Shown: positions 1-12,492 of the stretch, piece by piece | How positions within the stretch are numbered: position 1 is the stretch's first letter | Layout: every line of letters starts with the position of its first letter | DNA from: Buxus sempervirens | Lineage: Eukaryota > Streptophyta > Magnoliopsida > Buxales > Buxaceae | Direction: 5' to 3' | Assembly: GCA_947561395.2 (NCBI GenBank) | Contig: OX387187.1 | Coordinates: 28,625,829-28,689,828, forward strand | DNA length: 64,000 nucleotides | Notes under the pieces: model-generated | The model's input: the letters and a program-made list of their open reading frames with translations, nothing else | Database searches by the model: none | What the model was told of the DNA's origin: nothing | Translations under genes and position numbers: made by a program

Positions 1-486
1 TTCTGGACAACGATTATTGTCTCAATGCCATCAATGAACTGTAACTAAATATCGGCAGCACATTGTTGATATTTCAGAAGTCCTGACTTGCTCAAAATGG
101 TTTAAATTTTAGCAGCACGATGCAGTGTACCATGGAAATTTAGCTAGAAATATTTTTTTTTTGTTTTTTTTTATTACAGAAGAAGCGTATAATGATTGTA
201 AATTAGGAATATCATTCATAAGCATAATCATTCATAACTGAGTGATATAATAAGAAGATAACCATTCATGAGAATAAATAAGAAAATATCAAACACATTA
301 GTAAGGAAAACATGCAAAAAATTGAGCAAACCCAACAGAAAATAGCAACCAATGGTAGCTGGTAAAAAAAACACATTTTATCTCATATATACTAAATTGA
401 AGTAGTTTAAAGTAGTTCTAACTAGATTAGAGCCTTAAAAATAGAAATAAACAAGGATACTGAAGAATCATGTTAATTCACTCATG
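1..486. other. Non-coding flank, nothing recognised
   Basis: AT-rich sequence with short poly(T) runs and no reading frame that resembles a protein. It probably belongs to an intron or the 3' region of the primase gene, because the last primase exons have not been reached by position 1188 and must lie at or before this point on the minus strand. Confidence 0.4.
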
Positions 487-827
487 AAGGGGTGCAACTC
501 GGTTATGTTCAGTCTGGGTTGACCTCAACCCAAAACCAAACCAAGGTCACAGACTTTTAACCTAAAATCAAACCAAACCAAACGGAAAACCCAAAACCAA
601 ACCAAAGTTAATTAGGGTTGGTTTAATGTAAAAAGGTATATTTTAAGCTGGGTTCAGTTCGGTTCAATCAAAACATCAACCCAAAACGAACCAAAGTTAA
701 TTCAGTTTACAGATTTTCAAACCAAAACCGAACCCTATGGTTTGAAACCCAACCCAAACCAGCCCAAAGTCTGTTTCTGTTTGGGTTGGTCAGTTCTCGG
801 TTTTAACCAAGCCGAGTTACACCCCTA
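487..827. repeat. MITE-like element with hAT-type terminal inverted repeats
   Basis: The left end reads AAGGGGTGCAACTCGG and the reverse complement of the right end reads TAGGGGTGTAACTCGG, so about 14 of 16 terminal bases pair. The interior is made of AACCCAAACCAAACC-type runs on one side and GGTTTGGGTT-type runs on the other, so the whole piece can fold back on itself. There is no coding capacity. Such ends are typical of short non-autonomous hAT elements in plants. I found no convincing 8-bp target duplication, which may have decayed. Confidence 0.5.
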
Positions 828-1187
828 CCACATTATTCAACCAACTAAAGCTAACCTAATATCTATTCACCCAGTGTGTTTTTCTCCGTCCTCATATTCT
901 CCATGTTTCCCACGATGCAAATTGCTTTCCAAGGTCAGTGGTCTTTAATAAAATCACGGATTCTCAGCAAACACAATCAGATGCACCTAATTCCATATCA
1001 AACATATTCACAATCAGTTAATTGCTTTTATCCACAAGGCATCAACTAATCAGTCAACCAAATTCCTTATCCCATGGATAAACTCATAGCATGACATATT
1101 CTAATCTTTACAGTGAAATGCATTTTAACTACCAGGGAAAAAAAATTAGCCTTTTTAAAATCATATTTGGTTCCCACATCTACAGAC

Positions 1188-4100
1188 CTGTTTTGGGGTG
1201 CACACAGAATGGTGCCTTCAGCAAATGATTCATATGTTTTGAAACCTGAAATAAACCAGATGGATTTCATGAGAATATGATTCACATCCGCAGATTCCTC
1301 AGCAGAAAAAGGGTAGGGGAAGGGGTTGGTCCTTATTCAATGTATTCATCACTGTGCTTCATAGATCCACAGTATTGGATGATTTACAAGATTTGCACCA
1401 GAAATACTCAGAACAATCTGCAGTTTGGACCTTACAGAAGATGCTCCACAGGACACCAACATTTAAAAGAAAAAGAAAGAACAAAAGAGCGATTCAGCAA
1501 ACCTCCATATCAAGTCTGGGGTATGTGTATGTAAAAATAATCTCCTCCACACACCTACGAAGCCCTTGTGCCTGTAACATCATTTAGCTGTCATAAGAAA
1601 TATATATTCTTTCTGGTTAACAAAAATATTATTAGATTCACATAGAAAATAAGATGATCCTTGCATAATGTACAATGAAACAATTTGTTGAGCTCACATA
1701 TTCCAAGAAATCCAACAGATGTGCAATTATGTCTTTCATTGATACAAAGCCTATGAAAAGGGAAAACATTGAAGAAAAATAGAAAATAAGAAGAAAAGAA
1801 AACATTGACGAGTACACATAGTAAGATTTGTATGGAACATCCAATCAGAAACATAAGAAAAGAAAGCTTAAGCACCTTGCTGGGAACCTGTCAAGTTGAT
1901 CTACATATATAAAAAATAAAATATGCTAGAAGATGATAACATGAACCATCATCACCTATTCATTTACATCGTCTCTAAGGCTTTATGGCAATCCTTGTAT
2001 AATTTTACTAGCATTCCAATGTAAGGAGGGCTATATCTTCAATTAACATGACTGACTTCAAATCAGTTGTGCCATTTCATTTCAAGGTCCTTCACCCTGT
2101 CTTAGAGTGCTCCCTCTAAATCTCAGTAAACTTCGGTGCACAAGATCCGCTCTTATCTACAACCCCTGGGATCAATTTCTAGGATCCTAAGATGTATATG
2201 TTTATTCTTGCAGTCTTGTTGTTCCTTAAGCTTAACATTCTCATACAAACTATGCTCATCCAATGTCAATATTTTTATTTCCTCAATTTTCTAATGTATT
2301 ATGTTTCATAAGCATATTTGGACATTGCTAAACAAGTTTGGTGAGAATAAGTTGATCACACAGCACCGCAGAACCATGTATCCAATACAGACACTAAGCT
2401 TTTGACTAATGGATGCTGCCTTATGGTCGCTGAAAGTTTTGCTATCAACCTGAACCATAAGTGGAAACAAAATTTCTTCAAAACTTCAGTGGAAGAAAAG
2501 CCACATAAAAAATGAAAAAAAATATAAAAAAAATAAAAGAAAGAAAGAAAGAGAGAGAGAGAAAGAGGAAAGCAAATGGTTATAGCCATCAATCACGTCA
2601 TGTCTGTATAGTCATCAAGAATCTCCAGAATTGTTCAATGTGGGGACAAACCCATTTAAATGTTCACAAATAACACAGTTGGTAGATTACTTAATTGCTT
2701 ATAACAAGTAGAATTGTATTCCACTCAGTTTTTCTGCACTACTCATGTTCCTATTTGTTTGTAAACCACAAAGCTAGTTATTTTCTTTGTAAAATTTAAA
2801 GGTTGCTACTTCTTTTTTAGTGTTTTGTTATTTATTTAACATCGTACCTTCTGTTTTCCAGACTGCAGCAGATGTTTTAGTTGATTCCACCGAACAAAAT
2901 TAGGGTCTTCTTTGGAAATTGAGGACCTACGATTGTCCTGCCACTTTCCACGAAGCTCAGAAGTAATGGCTGCATGGATTTCATGTCTGGGTTAACATGC
3001 CAATACCGTCTGACAAAAAAATAGTAATAATAGGAGAAGCTATTATGCTCCTCTGAGTAAAATCAACGTACATTCATCAGGAATCATCTCAAGGATCATC
3101 TCATATCTTTCCTCAGTTGCAAGCAGCTTTTGACTACAAAGCATTTTATCTTCAAAGAATGCCTTCAGAACTTCTGTATAAGATCTTCTGTAGAGCTTGA
3201 ATATGAGTTTCCCAATTAAAGAACAGGGTTATTTAAGGAAAAGAAATATATTACAGTATGCTATAACTTACGCAAGAAAAGGATGAAGAACAGAACCAGT
3301 CAAAGAAACCTTCTTATTACTATTTTCATTTCCCTAAAACAAAGAGCAGTGTCAATAACTTCCATGATTAGATATTAGGAAACGTCTTCCACACATCAGG
3401 CAAAATAATTTTGTCACCTTATAGACCCTAAAGTAGTCTGCAATTGCAGCCCGCTGTTCATTTGTCAACCTGAATGGAACAATACTCAAGAATTTAGAGA
3501 AATAGAAAGAATATCAAATTAATTGAATTTTCCAACTACCATTACCTTCTTGCTCTCCCATCACAAACCCAGCAGTGAACTCCACGCCTGCCGCTAAACA
3601 CCCACAGAATGTGATTAAAACCAAAGTCATCTGTATTCATGTATGAAAAAGAAAAATAGTGAATCACACATTGACCACAATTTTATGATTGTCAGTATAA
3701 TTTTAATCTTGAACTTTATAGCTATGGTGTCCTTATTCATTACTCCTCATTACAGAAGAAAATTGCTAGACAATAAGCCCAAAACTATGTATAAACATTG
3801 TCTGATTACATAATTAATATGCAAAATCATCTTTATATATTAAAAAAAAATTCTGCTGGGAATGCAAAATCAGCAGAAGTAAGATACTTGAGGAGATAGA
3901 ACAAACCACGCATTGAACAGATAAAACCTGTCCTAGTAACAGTGTCAATGTGTGCCAAGACTACATTGAAAGTGAAGAAAGACCCAAGATGGAAGGTTTC
4001 AAAAGAAGTTTATGTGATAGAATAGCCACATGATGAAGCAGCAGAGTGGCAAGACATGCAGGGCACATGCAGCAGTGCACGACCAGCCCTGAGACATTAT

Positions 4101-4703
4101 ATATCAAAAACCTACCAAATAAACGAGATGAACTTTTCTCCAGTTGTTGGGCTATATTTTCATACATCCATAATTGGATGTTAAACAAATACTGAATTAT
4201 TAATTTTGTCAGTCAACCAACAATTGATTAATATTAATCAGTCATGAGCACTTACATAGTCTGGCATGAGTAACCCATAAAATATAGGCTCAATGTTCTT
4301 GCATACGCTCAACATGTCCTCCACATTAACATATATCAAAGAATGCCATCTCTTTGTTGGTACTACCCTGTACGGCTGATCATATTGAAGCTTAGAATTC
4401 CAAGGCTTTCATGGAAAAACCAAGGCCCCCTATTTCCTATGTTAAATCTTCCAGAACTTCTCCTCTGCCTCCTTACCATAGCTACCAGCCCACTGAAGAA
4501 ATATCAGATGGTCTCAGAAAGAGAACACTCAAGCCACTGCTCCATTGGCGATATGATCCCAATGGGTTCTAAGGCTTGATCTGACGCATGTCGTCAGCTC
4601 CATGGGCTTTTGGTGTATTGGTCAGCTTCATTTGGTATCAAAGTGAGTGTCCATGTCAAGAGACCTGCTCGTGCACAGTGTGAACAGACTCTGTGTGTGC
4701 ATG

Positions 4704-4736
<33 letters not shown>

Positions 4737-7700
4737 ACCCGCTGGTAAAGCATAAGCAAATATAGAAAGAGATATTTGGATCAAAGTTTGAGACACTGAA
4801 ATGGGAAAAGGGGTTACTCGCTCCATAGTGAAAACTACCTAGAATGAGTACAGCAAATGTTGTTCACTGGGAAGCATGTGGTATCTTACTATTCCAAAGT
4901 GTTTAAAGGCTTGATTTCACTCACACCAGTCATACTTAGGATTTCTGGCATACTGAGTCAAATTTTTACTATTTTGTTTATCATTGGTTAGGAAGTTCTT
5001 TTACAACTATCCCTTATGACATGAATTAAATAATTCGTTGCAGCTTACAGGAATCTGAAAGAACATTAGTCCCTAGGGTTTCTCCGCCAGATTCCTTTCT
5101 TTTTCATTGTTTCTGGCCAGGGAACTGCATATTATTTTGGCTTCATGGCAACAATCACATCAAAGGCGACCTTTTTCTTTATTGAACGATCACCAAACTT
5201 CAAATCAAGCTCACAACTATTGTTAAAATAAAAAAAACTGCTGTCAAATGTTGCCCTGTGAATCTCTTTGCCACAAATTTTGGTATATTTTACCAGGATC
5301 ATTACCTATTACCTAACATCAATTGCAAATGTCATAGACAAGGTCCCAAACAGTGGCCTTACTACGCATCTAACTCACGCTAGCCTGCCCAGGGTTTGGA
5401 TCATTGTTCTTTTGAAAGACAGTCGTGAGAGGATATGGCAAAGTGCAATAAAGGAAGATGGCAGAAATTCCTCTCCCAGAAATATCTGTGATACTGCAAA
5501 TTGTTGCAAACAAGTCCGTGAAATATGACCATAATTATTTCTATGGGGATAATTCTCAATTCCCTTTTGTTTTCCAATTATGAAAGAGGGAAATGAGAAG
5601 GAAACTTTCAAAGAAGGATCGGGCAAAAAGTAGAATTGTTCTCAAAGTTAATAATGCAGAGGTCAAGAACCCAAGATAAAAGTGATCTAATATCTCTCCT
5701 GTCTTTAGCAACAACATAACATAGTGCTCCCAAGCAATCAAGGACTTCAAATGATGAAACTGAACTTATCTCAGAACCGGCCAAGATATTAGAAATGAAG
5801 TTTTAAAAGCTGATTGAGTCTTGTGCCTTGAGACTTAACCTTGAGGCTCAAATACTATGGTTTTCACATGAAGTTCACAGTTCATGCCTTAAGGTTCTCC
5901 TTATGTTTGAGTATTGAACCACATCCAAAACGAGGTTCTCCATTAAATCAGCAATTTTGCAGCAAATTTAAAGTATGGAAACTCATACAAAACAAGGTTC
6001 TCCATTAAGGCATTTCACAACTCAAGCCTTAAGGTTCTCCATTATGTTTGAGTATTGAACCTCATATAAAACGAGGTTCTCCATCAAAATCAGCAATTTT
6101 GAACCTCATACGGAACGAGGTTCTCCATTAAAATCAATAAAGGTCCTCCATAAGGTTCTCCAACTAAATCAGCAATTTTGCAGCAAAACAATACTGCAAT
6201 CTTTAAAAATTAATATTTTATACTTCTTATGATAAGTTTTATCATTTTCTAAAACCTTCTGGAGAATCAAAGATCCATTATAGATATGGAAGGGATATGA
6301 TTTTGCATTTTAATAGCTTTGTGACCTGGATACAACTATCCCATCTAAAACTTTCAATTTGAAATGACGGCCAACTATTGTTTAAAATTTCCATATGAAC
6401 AAAAGTTAATCATAGCTTCTAGAAGTTTGAGAACTTCATATGATAGCTCGTTTTGAAACTAGATAGGATTCATGAAATATGTTCTTGTATATTTTGGAAT
6501 TATAATTTTTTTTCCCACTGCACCCTAAATTTCTTATTCAAGCCATACATTATATTATATTGTATGTACTTATTCAGTGTTTTGCCTAATGAAAAATTCA
6601 CGCTCAGGAGACTTAAGCCTCATACCTTAAGGCTCCAACATCACATGCTAATCAAGTGAAATGCAGCAAATGCCTCGCCCATGCTTTAGCTTTTGAAAAC
6701 ATTAATTAGAACTATATAATAGGAAAGTAGTACAAGAAGGAATAGGAAATGCTCACAATATAAAGAAACCATACAATTTGCACCCATAACAACTCCAAGA
6801 GTGCAAATTTTGATTCAAACCAAAACTGAAATAGACGGTAATGGAGCAACCTATAATATGCAATCAACGCTATGGAATCAACTTTTAAAACCAAATTTCG
6901 GAAAGCTAATAAGGAGACACGTGCATAAATTGGAGAACATAATGAAGGAACTCATAGTGGAATTTCAGACAATAAACTAATAATTTATTGCCTGTGACTT
7001 CCAATCCAAAAAGAAGAAGAACGAGATAGCAATGGCTAATTGCCAAAACAAAAGAAAGAATACTAAGGTGGGGGACTTAGTGCAATGCAGTTTAAGCAAT
7101 ATGGTTCATCTTGCCCTGTTGCATTGTGACGTATAATACTTAGAGAAGGGTAAGATTTCATCTATGTCCAAAACACCCATATCAAAAATTATAAATCTTC
7201 CACCCGCTGGTGGAATCCCTGTTAATTAAATTTTATTTTGAAAGGGGACCTTTGGTGCCCAGATTGAATTTTATAAAATGAGCCATTTAAAAAGCAAAGA
7301 AAAACGCACTAGTTCCTACCTCTTAGGGTGGTATCAATCACTTTAATAGCAATAGTCATTAATGGCCAGCAATCCAAGCAAATATCAGCTCCCGAGCAAC
7401 AATATCGGACATCATCATAATCTGTCATGTCCTGTACAAGAAAATGTGTTAGGTACGCATCAAACATCTAATAATCAGACAAAGGCAATTAAAATACATG
7501 TTCAATTGCAAAGGTGGATGATCAGCTTACTATATCAAAAATTAGCTCCCTTTCAACAGGAGTGAAAACATTATCACCAGCTTGTGCATATGCATGCCTC
7601 TTAGCAGGCTGTAATAAACATGATCCAAAAGATAACTTAACAGGTCAATAGGCAAGCCAAACAGGGGCAACCATTAAAAGGAAAAAAAACACACTTAAAC

Positions 7701-9514
7701 ATGATTCCAGAAACACAGCTAACTATCAGCATGAAATATTCTTACAAATGCCATGAGGCCCACAACTCTTATCAAAGTAAAACAAAAAATAAATTAGTCA
7801 GCTGATTCATACTCAGCAATAGCCACTAGGGGACTACAAAATTAAGAGAGACATATCTCTTTAAAAAAAATTTCTTAATTAAGATCATGATATAAAATCA
7901 GAACACCATAGCAGGACCAGGAACATTAGCAACAATGATTTACTTCACTTAAATGCACATTTACATACAAGTTCTACATACAATAGACATGCATATCCAA
8001 GAGAAAAAACTTCAGATTTTTCTATCAATGAGCAAATGTTAAAAGTAAAAAGAATTCCTCTTTTTAGTCACCAGTTCAAACTGCTTTGTCAAGCTTTTCC
8101 TTGCAAAATTTTCAATTAAAGTCATATGCTGATAAATGATACTTTTAGCACTAAAAACAAGTATTCATATCATACATCAACACTGTAAACAGGTCCAATG
8201 TCAATTTTAAAGGGGCACTTTTCTTTGATGGAATTTTCCAATTCTGCCTCACTGTTGAATGACTGGAAGCGCAGGTAAATATCATTATCCAGAGTGAAGG
8301 AAAATTCTCTTCGACCAAAGTATGACTGGTCACAGGCAGGGTGCTTCCCATCTACAAACAAGGAACCAAGGGGCAATGTTATAAGTGAAAAGGCTAATAA
8401 AACTGAAAGAGAGAAAGCGGAAATTATAAAGAAATAGATGATAGTATCATACTATCAGGTTCATCAGGAAACTTGAATACCATTTCCATAGGACATCCAT
8501 TTAAAAATCTCAGTATGAGGAAACAGCTTCCCTGTCACAAATGAAACTTGCTGTGAGCTGACCAAATTTATAGGACCCTTGTACCAGAAATGGGACTATG
8601 CAATTTAATGTAGACATAGCAAACGTCATATATGGAAACTGACCCAGTTAAGGTGGTCGCAATATCATATTCTTCATTGTACACAAACTAATATACAAAC
8701 ACATAAAAAAGGAGGTGGGATTCCAAAACATTAGCCTTTGTGCTAACTTCATAATCCCCCGACCACCATTCAATCATGGAAAGGCATTTTATGAGTCAAG
8801 ATTTTCGGCTTATCCATTCATTTTGGGGCTAGAACCAGATTCATTTCCTTTTTTATAGTTTCATCTTTTTTTTTTTTTTGGGTGCCCTTGGAGGTAGGCA
8901 AGCGTGGTGTTTATTGTGCAAAGCAGTTAATTGGTTTGGACTGGTTTCAAACTTTATCGGCATCATGAATAGATGCTGCAAATAACAAACTGAAAGATAC
9001 ATGGACAACGGAGCTTCCTTAATGATCACTCTTGTAACAAAACGCAGAATGTGTATTATTGCACTGCTCATTTTAGAAGAAGAGCTTTCACTGAGTTCAG
9101 CCCATCTTAAGGAAAAGGGAAGGAATGGACATCTAGTGTAAATGAAGATTCCCTTCAAGAATCTAATCAGTACATAAAGCTTATGACACATCTAGAACAT
9201 GTCCTCAATTCTAAGAAACAATGATTAAGTAAAAACTTCCATGTTAGGAATATAAACATCCATGTATATTCCTAAAATGGTATAACAACTCAAGAGGACA
9301 TCAAATCATTTAAGAAAAACAAGTATCAAGAATTAGACCAAAAGAATGCCAGGGTAACAAGCGAATCATCGGATCTTAGAGAACATTACCATAATAAATT
9401 CTGAGATAGTTAGCATCAAATCCTTCGGGGAACAGCATTCCCTTGCCCATGTTCAGCCTCGTGCCCATCAACTAACATATCATCTCTTCCATTCTCAACT
9501 TCTCCCTTGGCCAT
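1188..9514 (-). CDS. PRIM1: DNA primase small (catalytic) subunit, 12 exons, C-terminus beyond window
   Basis: Makes the RNA primers for DNA polymerase alpha in the nucleus. Exons on the minus strand: 9514-9390, 8531-8481, 8351-8176, 7608-7531, 7431-7320, 3630-3546, 3469-3418, 3333-3272, 3187-3072, 2969-2848, 1571-1503, 1245-1188. All have GT/AG borders and matching phases from exon 1 to exon 12. Seen motifs: [15 protein letters not shown]; the catalytic aspartates in [11 protein letters not shown], spanning exons 4 and 5; the zinc-site cysteines in [24 protein letters not shown]; and [19 protein letters not shown] in the last visible exon. About 350 residues are covered; the family has about 420-450, so roughly the last 80-100 lie before position 1188 or outside the window. 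The expected start (MAKGEV, 9514) is out of frame with the rest because of a run of four C; an in-frame ATG at 9468 would bypass this. Family identity is certain; the start is not. Confidence 0.93.
2525..2570. repeat. AAAG/AG-rich simple repeat in primase intron
   Basis: A purine-only stretch of AAAGAAAG and AGAGAG units within the intron between exons 10 and 11 of the primase gene. Ordinary microsatellite. Confidence 0.7.
4691..4732. repeat. (GT)n(GA)n microsatellite
   Basis: Compound dinucleotide repeat: GTGTGTGCATGTGTGTGT followed by GAGAGAGAGAGA. Lies inside primase intron 5. Confidence 0.9.
5870..6180. repeat. Diverged tandem repeat with AAGGTTCTCC / ACGAGGTTCTCC units
   Basis: The phrases GAGGTTCTCCATTAAA, ATCAGCAATTTTG, AAGGTTCTCCTTATG and GTTTGAGTATTGAACC recur several times in the same order with substitutions and small deletions. 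Unit length is irregular, about 60-120 bases. No coding capacity. It lies in primase intron 5. Confidence 0.7.
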
Positions 9515-9518
9515 ATCT

Positions 9519-10035
9519 CTGTATTATGATTTACCTTAAACAGCAGAATACAAATTCAGGTTAGGAAAATATACCTTGTAAGCTAGACAAAACATTTACA
9601 AATAAAAAACTTCTGTTTTTTTTAATAATTGCAAATCAAAAACTTAACTACATAAAATGGATCAAAGGAGACAATCTGAATTTGCCACTTATAGCATTTT
9701 CTTGCCATCAAATTAATCACTAGCAGCACATCAACTCCATGTTTCCATATGTAACACTTAAGTTTCAAACCCAGAGAAATTTTCCACTTGGCAGCAACCT
9801 CATCCAAGAACTAAAATCTTTCCAGGTCTAAAGAAGCATTAAAACATCATAAACATCCACTCCGACTAAAGATTTTGTCCACAGGTCAAAATGGACGCTC
9901 TAAATTGACCAAATCATTCTTCCACATGACACATTCTGATCTGTCACAACAGCCAATTAAAAGCTGCTGCGACAGAACATAACCCCTTTCGCCTCACATA
10001 ATCTAGCCACCACCAAATGGGCAGAGGCTCAAAGC
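9519..10035 (-). other. Primase 5' leader intron, proximal part
   Basis: AT-rich DNA upstream of the first coding exon. A good acceptor (AATACAG followed by AGATATGG) sits just before the ATG at 9514, which implies an intron in the 5' leader. Apart from that I see nothing in it before the hAT-like element starts at 10036. Confidence 0.45.
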
Positions 10036-10710
10036 TAAAGCTGTAAGTAGGGGGGGTTGGGCCGGGTTTTAATGAGTTCGGGCTTAGCCCAATCTAAAAT
10101 TAGGTAACCCAAACCTTCCTTGTTCAGAAGCTTGTATTTGACGAGCAATCTAGGCATTCTGCTGTCTTTCTCACTTCTACTGTGGCAGGCATGTTAGTAG
10201 TTCCAAAACCAAACAGAATAACATCCAAGTTGCCTATGGATACTCTGGATTAGTAACCTCCAAAATTAAGAGATAAGAAAGACACAGTTTACTGATTGCA
10301 ATAACAAAGTGTAGAAAAGCACCAATTGGGTCAACAGATTATGGCCCAAAGATGTGCCACATAGCACCAAGCAGAATTGCATCATGCATATAATTTTCAA
10401 TGGCTTGATTGATTTTCTACCAATAATAGAAAAAATAATAATAATCATAATAATAAGTATGCTGTCAAATCTTTTCCATATTTTTTATTTAATACAAATT
10501 TTCAGTACTCATCAAAAAAGGTATTTTGTCAACACTTCAACGCCCAAAAGAAATAACACTTCAATTTTAGGCACCAATAGCTCTTCAATGGAATGATATT
10601 TCTATGTTATTGTAGAGTGTACTGTGTAGTGAAGAAGTCCAAATCTACAACGGATCACGTGTTTATGATTGTCAAAAATCTAAAAGCAAGCAACCAAAAT
10701 AAGGTTTAAC

Positions 10711-11114
10711 AGAGCAAGCTCCATTAAATAACAAACACAGGATCCATAAAAAAACCACTAAATAGATCATCAAATAATAGAAATCACTTCCATAATAAAC
10801 TAACGATAGAAAAACTAGAAACGCTTAAAGTAAATCAAATTAACAAGAGCCAAAAATGAAAACGAAGATATGGGGAAACAAGAAGAGAAAGACGAAATGC
10901 AAATATAACTGCTCAATGTTTAAGAGGGCAAGGTACATTAAGTAACAAACACAAGATCCATAAAAAAACCACTAAATATATCATCAAATAATAGAAATCA
11001 CTTCCATAATAAACTAATGATAGAAAAACCAGAAATGCTGCAAGTGAATCAAATTAACAAGAGTCAAAAATGAAGACGAAGATAGGGGAAACAAGAAGAG
11101 AAAGACGAAATTCA
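10711..11114. repeat. Tandem duplication, two copies of about 205 bp
   Basis: Copy 1 runs from about 10711 to 10923 and copy 2 from about 10924 to 11114. Both contain, in order, CCATAAAAAAACCACTAAAT, ATCATCAAATAATAGAAATC, ACTTCCATAATAAACTAA and AGAAGAGAAAGACGAAAT, with scattered substitutions. It lies within the older hAT-like element, upstream of the nested hAT insertion. Confidence 0.85.
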
Positions 11115-11312
11115 AAAATTCGCATATAGAATGCGCAAAAACTTAAGAAATTCTCCGGAAAGGAGAATAAGAAGCCAAAAAAAATATTGAATCTAGGAGA
11201 AACTAAATGAGAAAAACAGAAACAAGAAACTCAAAATTCTAATTCCAAGCAAATAGATATAAATTTCAGAAGGGGCGAATAGAGTATAAGTAAATAAAAA
11301 TAGAAAGAAACA

Positions 11313-11555
11313 TTACGCCAAACGCAGCATGATGGGTGCACATTGCTTGCTAGATATAAGTGAACGAAGAACTTGAAACATAGGGTTTTGAATGACGACA
11401 ATGTGAAGTAGAGAATAGGGAGAAGAAGGGAGAAGGGTCTCACCACCGCCGGTAGACTCCGCCACCGGAAGATCCCGTTGCCAGTTGCTCTCGCCGGAAT
11501 AAGGAAGAAGAAAGGTCGGACAGTGGAGAAGGGAGAGGGTTTCAACGTCTGGTTT
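11313..11555 (-). other. Gene-like segment with possible first exon, unassigned
   Basis: On the minus strand a GC-richer leader precedes an ATG opening a 22-residue stretch beginning MFQVLRSLISSKQCA and reaching a possible GTAATG donor near 11311. It could be a captured first exon of a host gene inside the older hAT-like element. The longer frames that run on into the neighbouring GC-rich hAT end are composition artefacts. I do not recognise the product. Confidence 0.2.
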
Positions 11556-11571
11556 GGTCTTGGTAGGCATG

Positions 11572-11930
11572 AGCAACGGGCCGTGCCGGCCACGCCTGTG
11601 GCGTGCCTGGGCTGGCCCGGGCACGCCACGGGCCTGGCCCGGCACGGCACGCCCACTGGGGCGTGCCGTGCCGAGCCTAGGGCCCTGGGGGCACGGCCCG
11701 TTTGGGCACGGCCCGCCAGGGCACGCGGGCCGCGGCACGCGGGCCCGCGTGCCAGCCCGGGCCCGCGCTCGGCGCGGGCGCGCGCGGGCCCAAGCGGGCT
11801 GGCCCGCGCGCCGGCCCGCGCGCGAGCCCGCTGGGCACGCGCCCAACGGCAGGCACGCGTGCCTGCCGTTGGGGCAAGGCGGGCCGGCCCGCCCGGCGGC
11901 CCGCCTGGCCCGCCAGAGAGCTAGCCGTTG
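11572..11930. repeat. Left subterminal GC-rich array of the hAT element
   Basis: About 350 bases of almost pure G and C in which GGCACG, GCACGG, CGTGCC and GGCCCG are repeated many times on both strands. In hAT elements such as Tam3 and Ac, subterminal arrays of short motifs are transposase binding sites; the Tam3 motif is of GCHCG type, which fits the frequent GCACG here. A site role is inferred, not shown. Confidence 0.7.
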
Positions 11931-12125
11931 GCTAGCTCTCTTTTCCCTCCATACAAGTGGCTTTTAGCCATTTTTATGCCTATTTTACCCCCCCAACAGC
12001 CATATAACAACTATATTGGGGGGATATAGTTGTAATTGATGATAAAAAGACCTTTTCTACCCTTCCAACTGCAAAATAACAGTCATATTGAAGGGTAGAG
12101 GTAGTAAAAAGCCACTTTTAATTTC

Positions 12126-12133
12126 TATAAATA
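12126..12133 (+). promoter_or_regulatory. TATA box of the hAT transposase gene
   Basis: TATAAATA in the context TTCTATAAATAGCC, about 365 bases before the transposase ATG, followed by a pyrimidine-rich leader. A possible GTATTC donor at about 12339 suggests a leader intron, but I could not place its acceptor. Confidence 0.55.
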
Positions 12134-12492
12134 GCCACTCCCTTTCCCACTCCAAACCACACCACTTCTACAATCTCCTACTCTCTTCTAATTGATTATC
12201 AAATAGTTCTTTGCTCTAATTGTTGTAATTGGAAATTGGTGATACTCAATCTCTTCTAATTGTTCAAGCATCAAAAGTGGGAAATTGGACTCTGGAGGTT
12301 GAAGGCTTCAATTGCAAAGTTCAAGATTCATTCTAAAGAGGTATTCTTCTATTTAATTTTCTGATTTTAAAATTAGTATAAATATTATTATTATAAGTAA
12401 GTCTCTCCTTCTACCTTTCTTATAAATTAATATCACCAAATAGTTATTATAATATTATTTATTAAGAATTTTTTTTTTCAAAAAATTTGATA

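Larger units (their letters stand above)
3631..7319 (-). other. Large intron 5 of the primase gene (3.7 kb)
   Basis: Sits between the exon ending in TTLR (7320) and the exon beginning DDFGF (3630). The other primase introns within the coding region are much shorter, apart from the 1.3-kb intron before exon 11. It holds a GT/GA microsatellite (4691-4732), a diverged tandem repeat (5870-6180) and short coding-like stretches near 4.3-4.6 kb that I could not assign. The size suggests repeat insertions, but I could not define their ends. Confidence 0.7.

Noticed and set aside
4625-4645. TGGTATCAAAG resembling a tRNA-Met primer-binding site, next to a coding-like stretch at 4.3-4.6 kb
   Set aside because: No LTR on either side and no TSD; a single short match is not enough to call a retroelement.
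11231-11967. Several long overlapping frames (66-177 codons) on both strands in the GC-rich block
   Set aside because: They arise from the scarcity of stop codons in an almost pure G/C hAT end and consist of Ala/Arg/Gly/Pro repeats; no domain and no codon signal.
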